The notes beneath the pieces are model-generated. The model saw only the letters and a list, made by a program, of their open reading frames with translations. It made no database searches and was not told the DNA's origin. Below, one piece after another: positions 20,657-32,236 of a DNA stretch of 64,000 nucleotides. This DNA is from Ilyonectria destructans (Eukaryota > Ascomycota > Sordariomycetes > Hypocreales > Nectriaceae), in NCBI GenBank assembly GCA_020740775.1, contig JAHEWK010000022.1, positions 558,001-622,000 of the forward strand, written 5' to 3'. Numbering within the stretch: the stretch's first letter is position 1; each line of letters starts with the position of its first letter. The translations under genes and the position numbers were made by a program.

Positions 20657-23600
20657 CTACGTGAGGGTTTGCTGACTTTCAAATAATCGTCTCGTTTCTG
20701 CTGCCAGATCCGTCAACCTCTGCATGGCATCAATTATGCTTTGGTCTGGCTGATTCCCGATGAAATCCTGCGGTCGTACGGGACTGAGAAGCTTGATGCC
20801 TTGTAGCGTTCTGCATCTGGATAGTTGTACATAGAGGCTGGCAAAGTCGCATTTCGAAGGCTGACCATTTGTGATACGGTTTCCACGCAGCTCTAAGAGC
20901 ACGTCCAGAAACGTTTTGCCTTGAGCTTTATAGTCAGTAAGGGCAAATGCAGGGACAACCGGCAATCCCCGCCGCGAGCATTTCCCCGACAGGAACCTGT
21001 AGTGGGAGTTGGCTGGATCGAGGGTATGCGTGATAGGTCGGATGAGCACGGTGCCGGTTGGGAGGGCCGGGATCGCTAAATCCTTAGTCTCTTGCGACTC
21101 TAACAGTATGCCAAGTGGCGGACCAAAGTGGATGGTAACGTCGTCCGCAAGATGGTAGCCCGGGGATTTCGGATCGGGAATGACGTCCGCAGCGGTAAAC
21201 TCCGCCCCATTCACAACTTTCAATCCGGTGTATGTATTTTGTTGACAACTACAGGCATCCCCTGGGCGTAGAAAAAGACCCCAGCGATCTTGCAGTTGGA
21301 GTTGTCGCCTTGTTCGATGGTCTGGGCCACCTCCTGCTGGGATAACGCCCGACTGCGCCAGGCGTGGGTTGAGACGAAGACCGAGATATGTCTCCTGTGA
21401 AAGCGGGCCCAGTCTAACACGGCTTCCGTGTTGAGGCTCCATCGGTTACGGTTGAGCGGTGTTATGGCGCGCAAGCCATCTTCGAAGGTGATTTGGGAGC
21501 GGTCCACCAGCTTGGTGTTGAGTAGGTCAAGGTCTTCCATTGTCTGGGTTCCAGCCCGTATTCTGTCCAAAAGGGCGCCTAGTTGTGGATCGTCTCGGGC
21601 GCGGACTTGTTCCTCAAAGAGAATGACAGTCTTGAACAATAGCCACAGACTGTGGCCGCGGTGGTGAGAAATAGTTGCCTGTCCTAGGGAGGCCGTGTAA
21701 GCGAGATCCACCATTCGGTCCACCAGGAGGCTTGTTTCTAGCACGGGGGCAAACTGATAGAAATCCCCCATCAAGAGAACAACGGGAATACTGCCAAATG
21801 GCTTATCGGGGCAGTCGCGGAGGGCCTGAAGATGGCAGCTGGCATTGAACAGAGTGGCCCCCCCGAGCATGCTCACTTCGTCGATCACGAGAGCCAACTT
21901 CTGCTTCCACATCCATTTCTTCGCTTCCGAGAATGTTGGAGGCTGTTTTTTGTTGTAAGAACGGTGGGTGTCTAGTCCCAAGGCGGAGTGAAGTGTGGTG
22001 CCGCCGATCTGGGCGGCAGCACTGCCTGATGTACCGGTAATATGGAGGTGATGCGGGTGACCTCTGGCAGTGAACACGTCCCGCAAGGCATCGACAATCC
22101 TCGACTTTCCAGTACCACCTGGACCTCCGACATACTGAAGATGTTGACCGGCGGAGTCAGGGTTGGCGATATACTTGTCCAAGAAGCGGCACACGAGTTG
22201 TAGTGCCATGCTCTGCAGATCGTTGAGCGAATAGCTAGAGGCGGCAAGAAGTCCTAGCTCTACGAATCCTCTAGTGGGACCAACCTCAACAAACATCCGA
22301 GGATTTTGTGTGACCGGGTATTCATGTTGTCTCGGAATGGGAATTTCTATGTCACACTGCCGAGTAAGCAGATCGTCGATGTCGGCGTCACCAATGGAGT
22401 TTGTACCACCTTGGAGGCCGCCCTCCATCTCATCGAGCATCCGGAGATGCAGCAAATCCTGGGCCTTTGCCGCAGCTTGAAGATCTTGTGCAGAAGGAAT
22501 AGGACACTGGGATAATGGACTATTCTGGTTATGGCGGATCTGCTGATAAAAACTGTCGTGACGTTGGACGAAAGGCCGATCCTCTTCGACAGGGTTCTCA
22601 TAGCACAGATCCTGGATCAGGCTCTGCAGGACTGGAGAGTCTCTCGTTGCATCAGAGTCTCGCACGGCATTTCGAAGAGTCTGGAGGAGAGCTGTATAGG
22701 TTTGGTGATGCTCTGCCATAGTTGGTTCTGCTGAGGTGGGCTCGTCGCTAAAATCGCCCTCATCCAGAGGAAAGTCCACATCCACTGTGTCGTCGCCTTC
22801 CGACCGGCTGGCCCAGAGCTTTGCGTCTTTACGAGCATCCTCGGCCGACTTTCTGAGGAGGGAGATGTTTGAGACATGGGACCGCAGGCGAGGACAGAGC
22901 CTAGCAGCACAGTTAAGCCATATGCCTGTGATATCACCCTGCGTTTTGGAGAGGAAGTTTTCCCATGGTACAAACAAGGCCAGATGGAGAACCGAGTTGC
23001 TGCACAGATTGTCAGAGATGGCTCGGGGGTGAATGGGGCCGCAATGGGAGCGTACCGTTTGAAGTACACCGGGTGCTCGTCCATGTGGTCGTCGCTAATG
23101 AATCCCTGAAAGATCGGCACCGCGTATTCGGGGGGTTCGCGAAGCTTTTGGATCCATCCGTAGCACTCTGGAGGACCCTCCAGAGCCAGGTGGGTTTCAT
23201 CCTCATCTCGGCCGCGGCGACGCTCCAGGGTAATCATAGACATATAGTCATAGAGGCACACGTCTCTCAGAACGGGGCCCCGGTAGGTGTAGGCATCCAG
23301 GTACAATAAAGTCCGGCCACTTTCCCGAAATTGCACCGTCTCTGATGGCTCTTCGTCATCTGTTTGTGTGCTGGCCTGGCGACGGAGGTGTATCCAACGC
23401 CGGAAAATGGTCCAATAGAGTGCGGTCAAGTTTATGTAGGACCAGTGCGGTACGTTAGTAAAGTCCGTTTGATAGCCAAGCAAGAAGTAACAGACTTCCA
23501 CAGCCGAAAGCTGTCTCTCGGAAAAGATTCGATTAGCGGCCCTCATCAAAAACTGACGGCTCTCGTTCACTACGGCCTGGCGCTGGGCATCCTGTTCGGC

Positions 23601-26558
23601 AAGATTCGGCCCCGGATGCCTCAGCGCTGCCGATTCACGAAGCTGTCGAAGCACATCAGCGGCGAAGACAAGGCGTTTCCACATCGGCGTGTCCAATTTG
23701 GTGGCGTAGTTCGTGATGTAGAATACTATGGCGAGTCCCTTGGTTCTCGTCAAGATCATCGAGATGTCGTGGTTGTGACGGAGGCCGACTGCCATTGCTT
23801 TGTTATACCGGTTGACGAGCGGGTGGTTCCGCTGGATCCTGAGCAGGCCGTCCTCCGTGAATCCGGTGTCCTCGATGATCTTCCAAGGCGCTTTGAACCG
23901 ACAAGCTGTCCGTTTGTGCTTACCTGCACCCTCTCCGACGAGTCCTTTGAGAGAATACTTGATACAGGTGTAGGTGTGCGAGTGCACCTGGCAACAGTAC
24001 GCAATGTAGTTAGACTCGTTGTCGAAAGCCGCTGCGAGAGCCTCGGTGTCGTGCATGATTCCCTCGATCGGATCGATTGGTTTTCGCTCCTTTCGGACAG
24101 CTTTTCCAGCTTCCTCATCTAAACATTCGTAAAATACCGAGTCTAGATACCGAACCACTTGGGCACGGTATTCTTCCTCCTCGGGCTTCGCCATATCATC
24201 GATCAGGGAAGGCAACTGCATATTACCCTCCAACCAGAGTAGACCATGCAAGTGCAGACTGCCTCGGTCGTTCGTCTCGACTGTTGCGTAGTAATGGCTG
24301 ATCTTTCCGAAAACTGATTCTTGGCCCGTCCTGACATATTTCTCAAAGAACAGTGAGACTTCTCGATGGAAGAAGATGGCCGCGCTAACTGGGTCCATGG
24401 TGCTGAGAGCAATCCTGTCATACCTTCCCCGGAGATCGGCTAGCAGTTCCTTTGCCGTGTTATAGTCGTGGAGCCTGTGTATGGAGAGCCACATCTTGAC
24501 CAGATTGTTGATATCGTTGGGGTTGACCGTGATCCAAATGGCAGGCATACCGGTCCAAATGTTAACTGCTTGTATCCTCCTCCGCATCAAGAGTCGAGTT
24601 TCGTTGGAGAGCGACTGTGCGTGGCCAAAGATGGACAATTCACGAAGCAAGAACGATATGTCCGGATCCGTCGTGGTCCTTGTCTCTCGCATCTCCTCCT
24701 TGGCTATTTTTAGGCGGTCCGCCGTCAGGCTTCCATAGACCCGTTCCAGTCTGTCGAAGGAGCCCCTTGCCATACGGACCATGCTGATACGGCGGTTCGT
24801 GGATCGGAGGAGGATGTTGAAGACCAAGAAACAAAAGACCGGATGGGTGGCAAACCGACCCCCATGTCGTCGCAAGACATATTTGGCCCAATAATTGAGC
24901 GAGTGATTTGCACTGCGCCTTGCTAGCTCTGAAGCGTCGTGTAAATTGCTGTCCGGCTCGCTCAGAGCCTTAGGGCCGCCCCTCCCCCACGGAAAAAGCT
25001 TCGGAAAGGTCCGTGGAAAGAAGTCCTCATGAAGGTTGTCCGCGAAATCTGCACCCCGCTCGACTCGGATGAACGGTTGGTCTCCTGCTGCGCGGACAGT
25101 CATAGCCGAAGGTTCAACATCATTGCCGTGTCCAGTCAGACTCGGCTGGATAGCCTCAGCTAGGAAGGATAGCTTATCAGCCTCAGCGAAAGCGGTCGGC
25201 CCGTCCAGAGGAAACATGCCGGAGGATGACGTCCCATAAACGACTTCACCGTCGCCGTCGGCATCATCCGGAGGCAAGGGATGGTGCTGTTCGATCGACA
25301 GAGTGCTGTCCGGAGGGCGGGGGTTGTCGCCGGAGTCGGTTTGTGCCGAGGGGAGGAGTTCTTCAATACTCACGAACCCGTTCTCGTCCAACCCTCGATC
25401 GGTATCTGGGACGATATGGTCCGTCTGCGTCTTCTCAACAACCGACGGTTCCTCCCTCTGCATCATGTCCATGATGAGGGTTGGAACACTAGAGCCCTCC
25501 GCGTACCGCCAATTGTCTATCTCACTGTGGTTGATTTTGATGTGCTCGTAAAGTGGGTTGTTCTTTTGGAGCCACGACAAGGCAGCCCTTACACGGGACT
25601 TGCGCACTTGGAGAAGATGCGCAACATTTGCCGAGCTGGGTTTGCTCGAACCACTCCAAGAGACATGGATGTTCTCGATAGTCTCCAGAAGAGGGTGGGG
25701 GAGAACTGTGGCAACGAGGTCCTCCACCTTGTTCGGAAACACGACAATATGACCCTTCACGTGCTTCCGGTAACTGAGTCCCGATGGGGTCTTGTTATCA
25801 ACTGAGAACTTTGTGATGTAGCCGAAAGGGGCCTGGAGAGCAATTAGCCTCTCTTCAATAGGAGAGAGGCCATCAAGCTCTTCGGGGTACCGATGCTCGC
25901 ATCCGATGTCCATATTGTTGACCAAGCAGACCTTAGGTAGCTTTCCACCTTCAAAGCTAGCGCGGCACTCGCGGCACACCTGAACTCCAGCACCGTCGTC
26001 CAGGGGAAGGCACTTCCCGCACTGCTGAATGGTCCTCGTGGCCTGCAGCAAGGAGGGCGTCAACTGCCACTTCCACTGGATGGTAGTGAGTTCGCGAGGA
26101 GTTCGCTTTCTGTAGCAAAAGACGCAATGCGAAATCGGCAACGTCTTCTCATCCGTAAACGCCTGGTAGAACGACTTAGAAGCCTCCACCTGAGGGGCGA
26201 GTGGGACCTCTTTGCACCAGGATCTTGTCACTGATGCCTGCTCTTTGTCGCGAAAGCAAGATTCATGGTATTGTAGAATAGAATTGATGGACTCCCGCTG
26301 TAGTTGGACGGTTTCCTGCATCGGCCGTGGCCTCTTCGGGGAGCGGTTTAGCTGGGTGGGCGGCGGAGTTGGAAGCGCTTCCTGTTCCCTAGGCCGCTTT
26401 GGTGAAGAAGTGGTTGGCCGCTGTATCCGTTCGGTCTCTCCGGCCCTTTGACGGGCTTGGTCTTCGGCGCGCTGGCGGTCCAGATGGTCCAACATGCGGA
26501 GGATCTCCTCATGAGGGAGTGTGACCCGCTCCCTTCGGGGCTCGAGGAGAGCCAACAT
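20657..26558 (-). pseudogene. Helitron 2 helicase-like protein (Rep + PIF1), nearly intact, one frameshift
   Basis: From ATG 26558: charged N-terminus with a 21-residue tandem repeat at its start; DUF6570-like cysteine region (CVFCYRKRTP...CGKCLPLD...CRECRASF); Rep domain with LHLHGLLWL and YITNYATK; one intron 23000-23055 (56 nt, GTACGC...GCAG) joining FKR to NSVLHLALFVPW; then PIF1 helicase with Walker A GGPGGTGKSRIV, Walker B LVIDEVSMLGG, LMGDFYQFAPV, TDYKAQGKT and YVQLSRCRTLQG, ending at 20657. The only break is one missing base near 21235-21240 within an A run (GMPVVVN then QNTYTGLK). The frame is open upstream of 26558 to about 26816 without an ATG, so the true start may be in a further exon. 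It resembles Helitron 1 along its whole length but belongs to a different lineage. It could be functional if the A-run break is a sequencing error. Confidence 0.9.
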
Positions 26559-26614
26559 GCGGAGGATCTCCTCATGAGGGACTCTGACCAGCTCCCTTCG
26601 AAGCTCGAGGAGAG
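26489..26614. repeat. 63-bp tandem duplication at the Helitron 2 N-terminus
   Basis: Two adjacent 63-bp units (26489-26551 and 26552-26614), differing at a few bases. Because 63 is a multiple of three, they encode two in-frame copies of a 21-residue block containing VPHEEILRML on the minus strand. Confidence 0.85.
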
Positions 26615-26799
26615 CTTGTAGAGGGGCATTGTCAAAATGGACACTGAGCGGCCCTTGCGGGCGGTGGACGGCTCTCTGAGATGCCAGGGAGTTTGGAACC
26701 GTCGATTGAGAGGAACCCTGACTCCCTCGCGTCCTATTCTGTGTGCGTTGCCAATCCAGATCTTCCCATGTACTTTCATGCCTTAGTGGAGACGCCCAC

Positions 26800-26985
26800 G
26801 CCCAAGTCAGCTACAACGTATCACACGGAATAGTCAAGTTTACGAACGTCGAAGCTATTATCACAACCTTGAAGGCCGTTTGCGGTGATGTTGACCCGGC
26901 CGCCACTGCACAAAAGGAGATTTACGACATGAAACAAGTCTACTACATGAACCGATACCGCCAGGGTAATGATGCGTGGTATTAA
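26800..26985 (+). pseudogene. Possible retrotransposon gag-like fragment
   Basis: The plus strand reads YNVSHGIVKFTNVEAIITTL, then KAVCGDVDPAATAQKEIYDM and a stop at 26985. The pattern (helix, GDxDPxxxA, helix) resembles the capsid region of LTR-retrotransposon Gag. No other retroelement part is adjacent, and it overlaps the upstream open frame of the Helitron gene by a few bases. Weak call. Confidence 0.25.
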
Positions 26986-27486
26986 TCAGTGCAAGCTCGC
27001 CGAGCTTTGTCTCCAGCGTCCTGACCGCAGTTCCTTCTCCGTCTCCATCAGCCATGTCTGCACCCACATGCGAAACGCCGTGTCACTGCGGACGTTCTCG
27101 CAGTTGAGGAGCTCAGTCAGCTCGCGCTTGATGTTTTGGTTGATGTCGAAGAGGCGCTGCTCCCCGGTCGAGCCCTCATACAGCGCCTCCTCGTCGAGGA
27201 TGGTGTCGTGGCCATCGGAGCGCCGGTGGACATCGTCCCAGCCGCTGCAGCGGGCATGTGCCTGTGAATGCCTGCGATCGCTGCCGCGGAAATGCCGGTT
27301 CGGCGGCAAAGATGAGGAAGATTGAGTCGGTGATGTCGCGGGAGGAGAACACAGGGAGCCACCGCTCGTCGTGGCCAGGCTAGGGCGGATCTGATCGAGG
27401 TGGTTGCAGAGCTCTTCGTGCTGTTCCTGCAGGAGCACATACTTCTGCAGGGAAAAGTTGTAATTGTGTGCTCTCGCCGGGATCAT
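26986..27486 (-). CDS. Conserved fungal hypothetical protein, 166 aa
   Basis: Intact single-exon frame, ATG 27486 to stop 26986. An N-terminal helix (SLQKYVLLQEQHEELCNHL) is followed by a Ser/Arg/His-rich linker (residues ~45-105). The C-terminal block LFDINQNIKRELTELLNCEN, then a FRMWVQTWLMETEKELRSGR-like helix, resembles a recurrent family of small Pezizomycotina proteins of unknown role. The third part is strongly amphipathic. No targeting signal. It is intact amid transposons and may be a host gene. Confidence 0.7.
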   Translation of the reverse strand: MIPARAHNYNFSLQKYVLLQEQHEELCNHLDQIRPSLATTSGGSLCSPPATSPTQSSSSLPPNRHFRGSDRRHSQAHARCSGWDDVHRRSDGHDTILDEEALYEGSTGEQRLFDINQNIKRELTELLNCENVRSDTAFRMWVQTWLMETEKELRSGRWRQSSASLH

Positions 27487-27806
27487 TTTGTTGGGCAGTT
27501 TAATTGCACCGTGTAGGGTCGAGGTCTTGCGTGTAAGAAAACATGGTGACGACCCTTAGGTCGCCTTGCTGCCACAAAGATTGGGTTGTAAGGCGACACG
27601 TACCAGCGTCACGATTCGAGAATGATGACGTCCACCTCACTTGGGCAACGCGCCGCAACGCCACGCCAGGATCCGGATACTTTTGGGGATTGGATAGAGC
27701 TCTGCAGCGGAAAAGGTGGAAGCTCAGTGGACGAGAACTCATGGCAAACATGCAGGTCGACGGGGATCACTGCATAATGAGGTGCATCTGCTGGTCGACG
27801 GGGTGG
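27487..27806. other. Intergenic between hypothetical gene and integrase element
   Basis: No gene recognised. It should contain the promoter of the minus-strand gene ending at 26986 and the left target flank of the element starting at 27807. Confidence 0.3.
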
Positions 27807-27841
27807 TACGGAAGTCCATAGGGGGCACAGTTCCAAAACCC
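27807..27841 (+). repeat. Left terminal inverted repeat of the integrase element
   Basis: 35 bp, TACGGAAGTCC...CCAAAACCC, complementary over its whole length to 32724-32758. Confidence 0.9.
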
Positions 27842-28085
27842 CCAGCCCACTTTTTTTTATCACTAGACTAACCCCAATGTGTATTTATCCTTCTGTTTAG
27901 CCACATACCAGCCCGTATCGTAATTTCAGTGAGAAAATTGCTTTACCGGTGTACAAGGGACCTTCGATCGCCCATTGCCGGGCCAATTTAGTATAAGGTG
28001 AGAGGGGTATAAGATTGCGTACGAGTTCGTACGAGCTCGTACGCACACTTTCGCTGCTCTCTATAACTTTCTACCTTCTTTCAAT

Positions 28086-29222
28086 ATGGAGCCTGCTTCA
28101 CCTCCTCAAACAGAGTATTGTCCATCAGCACAACAACGTACTCGTCATGTGGATATCCGTACGAAGTTTCCTGGGGCTCTTTATTGCCCGCATTGCGCTC
28201 AACGACTCCATACGGCTTCACACAATGTAGCCCCTATTTCGATCGACCTGACCGTTGATTCACCTTCAACACAACGGACCTCTACGGCAAAGAACACTGC
28301 CTCACGGGGCATAATCACTACTTCTTCTACAACTGTGCCAATGCCTGACACCTATCAGGCTTCGACTATGATGGCAGTACAGAACCGTCAGAGCAGTATC
28401 GCAGCCACACGGATCCATAAAGGCCCAGTCGTTGTCGAAGTATCAGCAATCTTCTGGATTGGTGACGGCTACATCGATGATAGCATCCCAGGTATCACGA
28501 TTCCAGTGTACAAGGGAATTCGGCACGCTGGAAAGCGTACTGGATCTGTTGAAGTCGTACTAGGGCGTAAGTTTTCATCCCATAGCTCAATGATCAGATT
28601 CATCGTCGAGCAATGCGATGAACGCCTCAAGGAGAAAGAGTGGCAAGTCGTTCATTCCATATCAACAGTTGGCGCTACTTCTGGACCAGTATACTTCCCT
28701 AGTGGAGCGTACAATACCGTTACGCTAGGAGATCTATTCAGCCAGGGGAATATCACCGTTACAAAACAACGTGATACAGCCAATCTCACTTTTTGGCTCT
28801 TCAACGAGGGACCCCGACCTGATGACGACTGTCAGAGGCCGTTGAGAGCCGTACGTGGCCGCAAAAGGGCTATCGATCACGGGCCTTCTGATATGGACTC
28901 GGATATGTCAACGCCAAGCCCTGTCAAGCCCAAGGTTCCACGTACGGCAAAGTCAGGGCGCGTATCAACCAGTAAGGACGAATTCAAAGCCCCAGTGCTA
29001 TCTCTGGTACCAATGAAGCTCGAAGCTCGAAGCCCCATCAAGACTGAAGTCAAGGATGAGGTTATCGCGGGGTGTATTACAGTCACAGATACGGCTTCGA
29101 ACGATGCCGCACTGAGTGATGCTTTCATGAGCGATATCGAACAGTCAGAAACACAGGGGGGTTCACCTGAGAAGAAGCTTCCTTTTCGAGCTGGGAGGGG
29201 GAAGAATAAGAATATAGATTAA
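28086..29222 (+). CDS. Unknown 378-aa protein encoded in the integrase element
   Basis: ATG 28086 to stop 29222, single exon, intact. Residues ~25-40 have a CxxC (ALYCPHC). Residues ~110-240 look folded (VVVEVSAIFWIGDGYIDDSI, VEVVLGRKFSSHSSMIRFIV, then LTFWLFNEGP). The C-terminal ~130 residues are Ser/Pro/Lys-rich with repeated basic patches (RGRKRAID, KPKVPRTAKSGR) and a K/R-rich tail, so nuclear localisation is likely. It converges on the integrase gene with only 45 bp between stop codons. The GTACG motifs cluster in its upstream region (28019-28045). As a conserved partner it might bind DNA or help transposition; this is inference only. Confidence 0.7.
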   Translation: MEPASPPQTEYCPSAQQRTRHVDIRTKFPGALYCPHCAQRLHTASHNVAPISIDLTVDSPSTQRTSTAKNTASRGIITTSSTTVPMPDTYQASTMMAVQNRQSSIAATRIHKGPVVVEVSAIFWIGDGYIDDSIPGITIPVYKGIRHAGKRTGSVEVVLGRKFSSHSSMIRFIVEQCDERLKEKEWQVVHSISTVGATSGPVYFPSGAYNTVTLGDLFSQGNITVTKQRDTANLTFWLFNEGPRPDDDCQRPLRAVRGRKRAIDHGPSDMDSDMSTPSPVKPKVPRTAKSGRVSTSKDEFKAPVLSLVPMKLEARSPIKTEVKDEVIAGCITVTDTASNDAALSDAFMSDIEQSETQGGSPEKKLPFRAGRGKNKNID

Positions 29223-29267
29223 TTTGAGTGCGAAATGCTTCGATCATGTACGTATTTGGTTATATAG

Positions 29268-30891
29268 TTAGTCCTCCTGCTCGTCAATATCATCAACCTC
29301 TTCTCCAATCTCATTTTCGAGCCTATCAAGCGTAGTGGCATCAATATCATTCGCTGCCAAATGATCTCGTACGCGGTCAAGTCCACCCGCAGGAGTTGAT
29401 AGTAGCTCTGGAGCCGGTGATTCTTGATTGATGATATACTGCTGCAAATGCCGCCGTAAGAAGAGATATGTAGAAAGATGTGGCCGTTCTACTGGATCTT
29501 GCGGGTGGTCTTGACGGCTTTGGAGTATACGATCGCAAATAGCTATCGTATGCTCAGGTAAGTAAGCGTCAAGATCAATATGGTCTTCTGCGAAGATATT
29601 CTGAAGCGTATCTAGTCGTCCCTGAGGGATGACCTCTGCCCAGCTTCTGACTTGTCGGGCCTCGGGCTGAAAGTAAAGGTTCCATGGTTGCCCGGGAACA
29701 ACATGTGGCCTGTTGCGCTGTTTGCGAATGTAATGCACATTCCACATGTGTACGAAGTCGGCGAATTCCTCTCTCAAAATTGGCATAAAGATATAAAGCA
29801 TCGCAATACGATCGGGTACGGAGTCATCCGAGAAATATGTAAGTCCCGTGATTTCAGAGAAATACTCCTAAGAACACATCAATATGCTATCATAAATAAA
29901 GATATCAGTCTATACTTACCCGCCAGAACTTAGCCCGGCCTCGACTTAGCCGAAGCCACCAGCTTTCAATCTTCTGATTATTCGTGCTCTTGCCGTAGGC
30001 CCAACAGTCTTGGAAACGCACGTCTTGCTGAATACTATCCCGTACGCGCACACGTTCTTTCGAAAGGTAGAAATGTGCTCCAGCCATTAGAATTGTTTCT
30101 CGGCCGCGGTCTGAACGGATGATATTGGGCATTGTTTGGCGTTCTGAAAGTACGTGAAGGTATTGCGCAACAACACTCCGTGACGTATTGGCTGATATGC
30201 CAATATAAAACCACGTAATAAACCGTGAGTATACGTCAATTGAAGCGTAAATCTCAAAGCCCCAAGCCTTCAATTTATCATAGGCATCAAGAGACCACAT
30301 AAAGTCAGGGCCAGGAGCTGTCCATCCACCTCGGCGATATCTCATTGTATTCCAACGTTCGGTAATACTTTCGGGATAAAACTCACGAAAGCCTTCGTAC
30401 AGCGCCCGGCGACTGAGTACGAGTCCAGCTCGACGGACCTTTGCGTAGAGATACGTACGGCCAAAGTCTTTAAGCTTAGTGCTCTGTTCGGACTCGCTTT
30501 CAAAGAAGCGGCGCAATTCGCGTAGGCTTTCGGATATCTGCTCGGGGTCTTGACGGCGCCAAAGCCCAAGGTCCCGGCGTATGCGTTCAAGTCCAGTCTT
30601 CGTGATAATAAAGCCGTCAGAATGAAGCTTCAGAAGCATAAAGTGATCATTCAAGACCTTATTAAAGAATAAATCTTTAATATGCTGACGAAGGTGTTCT
30701 GAGTCTTTGGTGTATTGTTTGATCGAGATATTCCAACTTTTGAGGCTGCGATACACGGTCGTACGTCCCACTATGACGTGGAAATGCTCATTAAGGCGCG
30801 TGACGATTTGATCGTATGTGAGATGGTCATCATTCTTCCATTGTTGAATTTGTATGCGAAATGAAGATAAGTCAATCGAAGGGCGGCCCAT
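29268..30891 (-). CDS. Integrase-like DDE transposase with N-terminal helix-turn-helix
   Basis: ATG 30891 (MGRPSIDLSSF; an in-frame ATG at 30975 is also possible), exon 1 29920-30891, intron 29868-29919 (52 nt, GTAAGT...TTAG), exon 2 29268-29867. The N-terminus (IQIQQWKNDDHLTYDQIVTR...TTVYRSLKSWNI) resembles a Clr5-like helix-turn-helix. The catalytic core shows the integrase triad: D in FMWSLDAYDK, D in IIRSDRGRE and E in NNQKIESWW. Trp/Arg-rich spacing after the Glu matches integrase-core proteins of fungi rather than hAT or Tc1. The C-terminal ~180 residues end in an acidic tail (EEVDDIDEQED). No frameshift or stop, so it is likely the mobilising enzyme of the element. Confidence 0.85.
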
Positions 30892-31409
30892 TGCGTTGAC
30901 TTGCGGGCTCGTATGAGGCCGTGACGAGAAGTACAGGCTCGTACTAAAAATCGAAAATTCGAGCTTTGGATTCAATAGGGGGCTGGAAATATTTTTCGTA
31001 TGACCGCGTACGTGGCCGTACGAGAGCGTAATCTTAATTTTTGAGCTAGAGCCTGATTAGGCAATTCAGGGGCAAAGCTACTGGTGGTCGTTAATAATCA
31101 TACAATATACAACCAGACTCTACCCAGCAATACTCCCCAGATTTTACGGCAAATATATTACATCTTCCTCACATTAAAAACAATTAAAGACTAAAGTAAA
31201 TTTCATTTCAGGCCCTAGCTAGCAATTAGGTATTATAATGCTCTGAATGCCTCTTGCAGTCGTACGCAAAAGTTTCGTTTATATTTTTGCTTAGATTACA
31301 AAAAGAAATTTTGCCTAAGATTCTCAAAACAAGGATGGTAGAAAATGACTGAGTAGACTAGGAAAAGGGTCAGTACGAGCTCGTATTCTCATGTAAAGGG
31401 TGATATACC

Positions 31410-32236
31410 TCAGTCTTTCCTCAAAGGAGTGGCCCCCTTCTTTCTCTTCTTCTTGTCAGCAGCATCCTTAAAGAACTTAGACATCTTCAAGAGCGTCTTG
31501 CGGTCAAAGTCCTCCATCGGGTCCGTACTGTCACTATCAGAGTCGAAGTCATCGGCCTTGCGCTTGGTGCTTTGCTTGCCTACTACTAATTAGTACTGTA
31601 TATAGGTGCGTAAGTGTAAGTACTCACCGAGAGAACACGCCTGGCTAGAACGGTTCCAGTCGCAATTGGCACAAGCATGCAGGTGAGTGTCAGAGACAAT
31701 ACACTTGTTGAAGGAGCCGTTTTGGCCCGTACACTTGTTGCAGCGCTCCGTATCCTCACGTTCGTCACCGTACAGGTGGCGGAGCATAGTATCACAATTC
31801 TGACTGCCGCGAAAGTTGAGGACAGGGGCGGTCTTCTTCATAGACTTGCTGTCGGTCTTGTAGTTGAGCTCAAGTAGACGTACTTCCTGATACGAGTTAG
31901 TACGAACTAGTACGCTGATCTGCGGGTACAAACCTTGGTGGAGTCAATGGCAGCAAAACCCTTCTTGCTGCTACCCTTCAGAGCATTCATCAGAGCCCAA
32001 ACGGTAAGATCCGGGTTCTCAGTGGGCTGTTCGCCCTTGTATGTGAACGTATAAGTATCGATCTCCAGCACTTCCTTAGGCAGCTGGCCGAATTTTTCCT
32101 CTCCAAAATCCTCACGTAGGAGGTCGATAGCAGCCTTACGAAGCAGATTGTCCTGTTTCTCTTTTTCCTTTTCGAGTCGCTCTCTCTCCTTCTCCTTGTC
32201 CTTGGCCTTGTCACCCTTCTTGCGAGCGCCGGCCAT
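31410..32236 (-). CDS. DUF3716-like cysteine-rich, lysine-rich protein in the integrase element
   Basis: Three exons: 31934-32236, 31628-31886 and 31410-31579; introns of 47 and 48 nt; 243 aa, complete. The N-terminus is a highly charged Lys/Glu coiled coil (GDKAKDKEKERERLEKEKEK). The middle has a compact cysteine cluster (CNKCTGQ, FNKCIV, ACANCDW, SQACSLG), which fits DUF3716, a fungal family of unknown function. The C-terminus is acidic then very basic (DSDSDSTDPMEDF, KKKRKKGATPLR), a likely nuclear signal. Its start is at 32236; an upstream TTG-initiated frame is not needed. Presence between the terminal repeats suggests an accessory role or captured host gene. Confidence 0.8.

Noticed and set aside
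31586..31931. Separate small minus-strand proteins in the right part of the integrase element
   Set aside because: They are exon 2 and neighbouring intron of the three-exon DUF3716-like gene.
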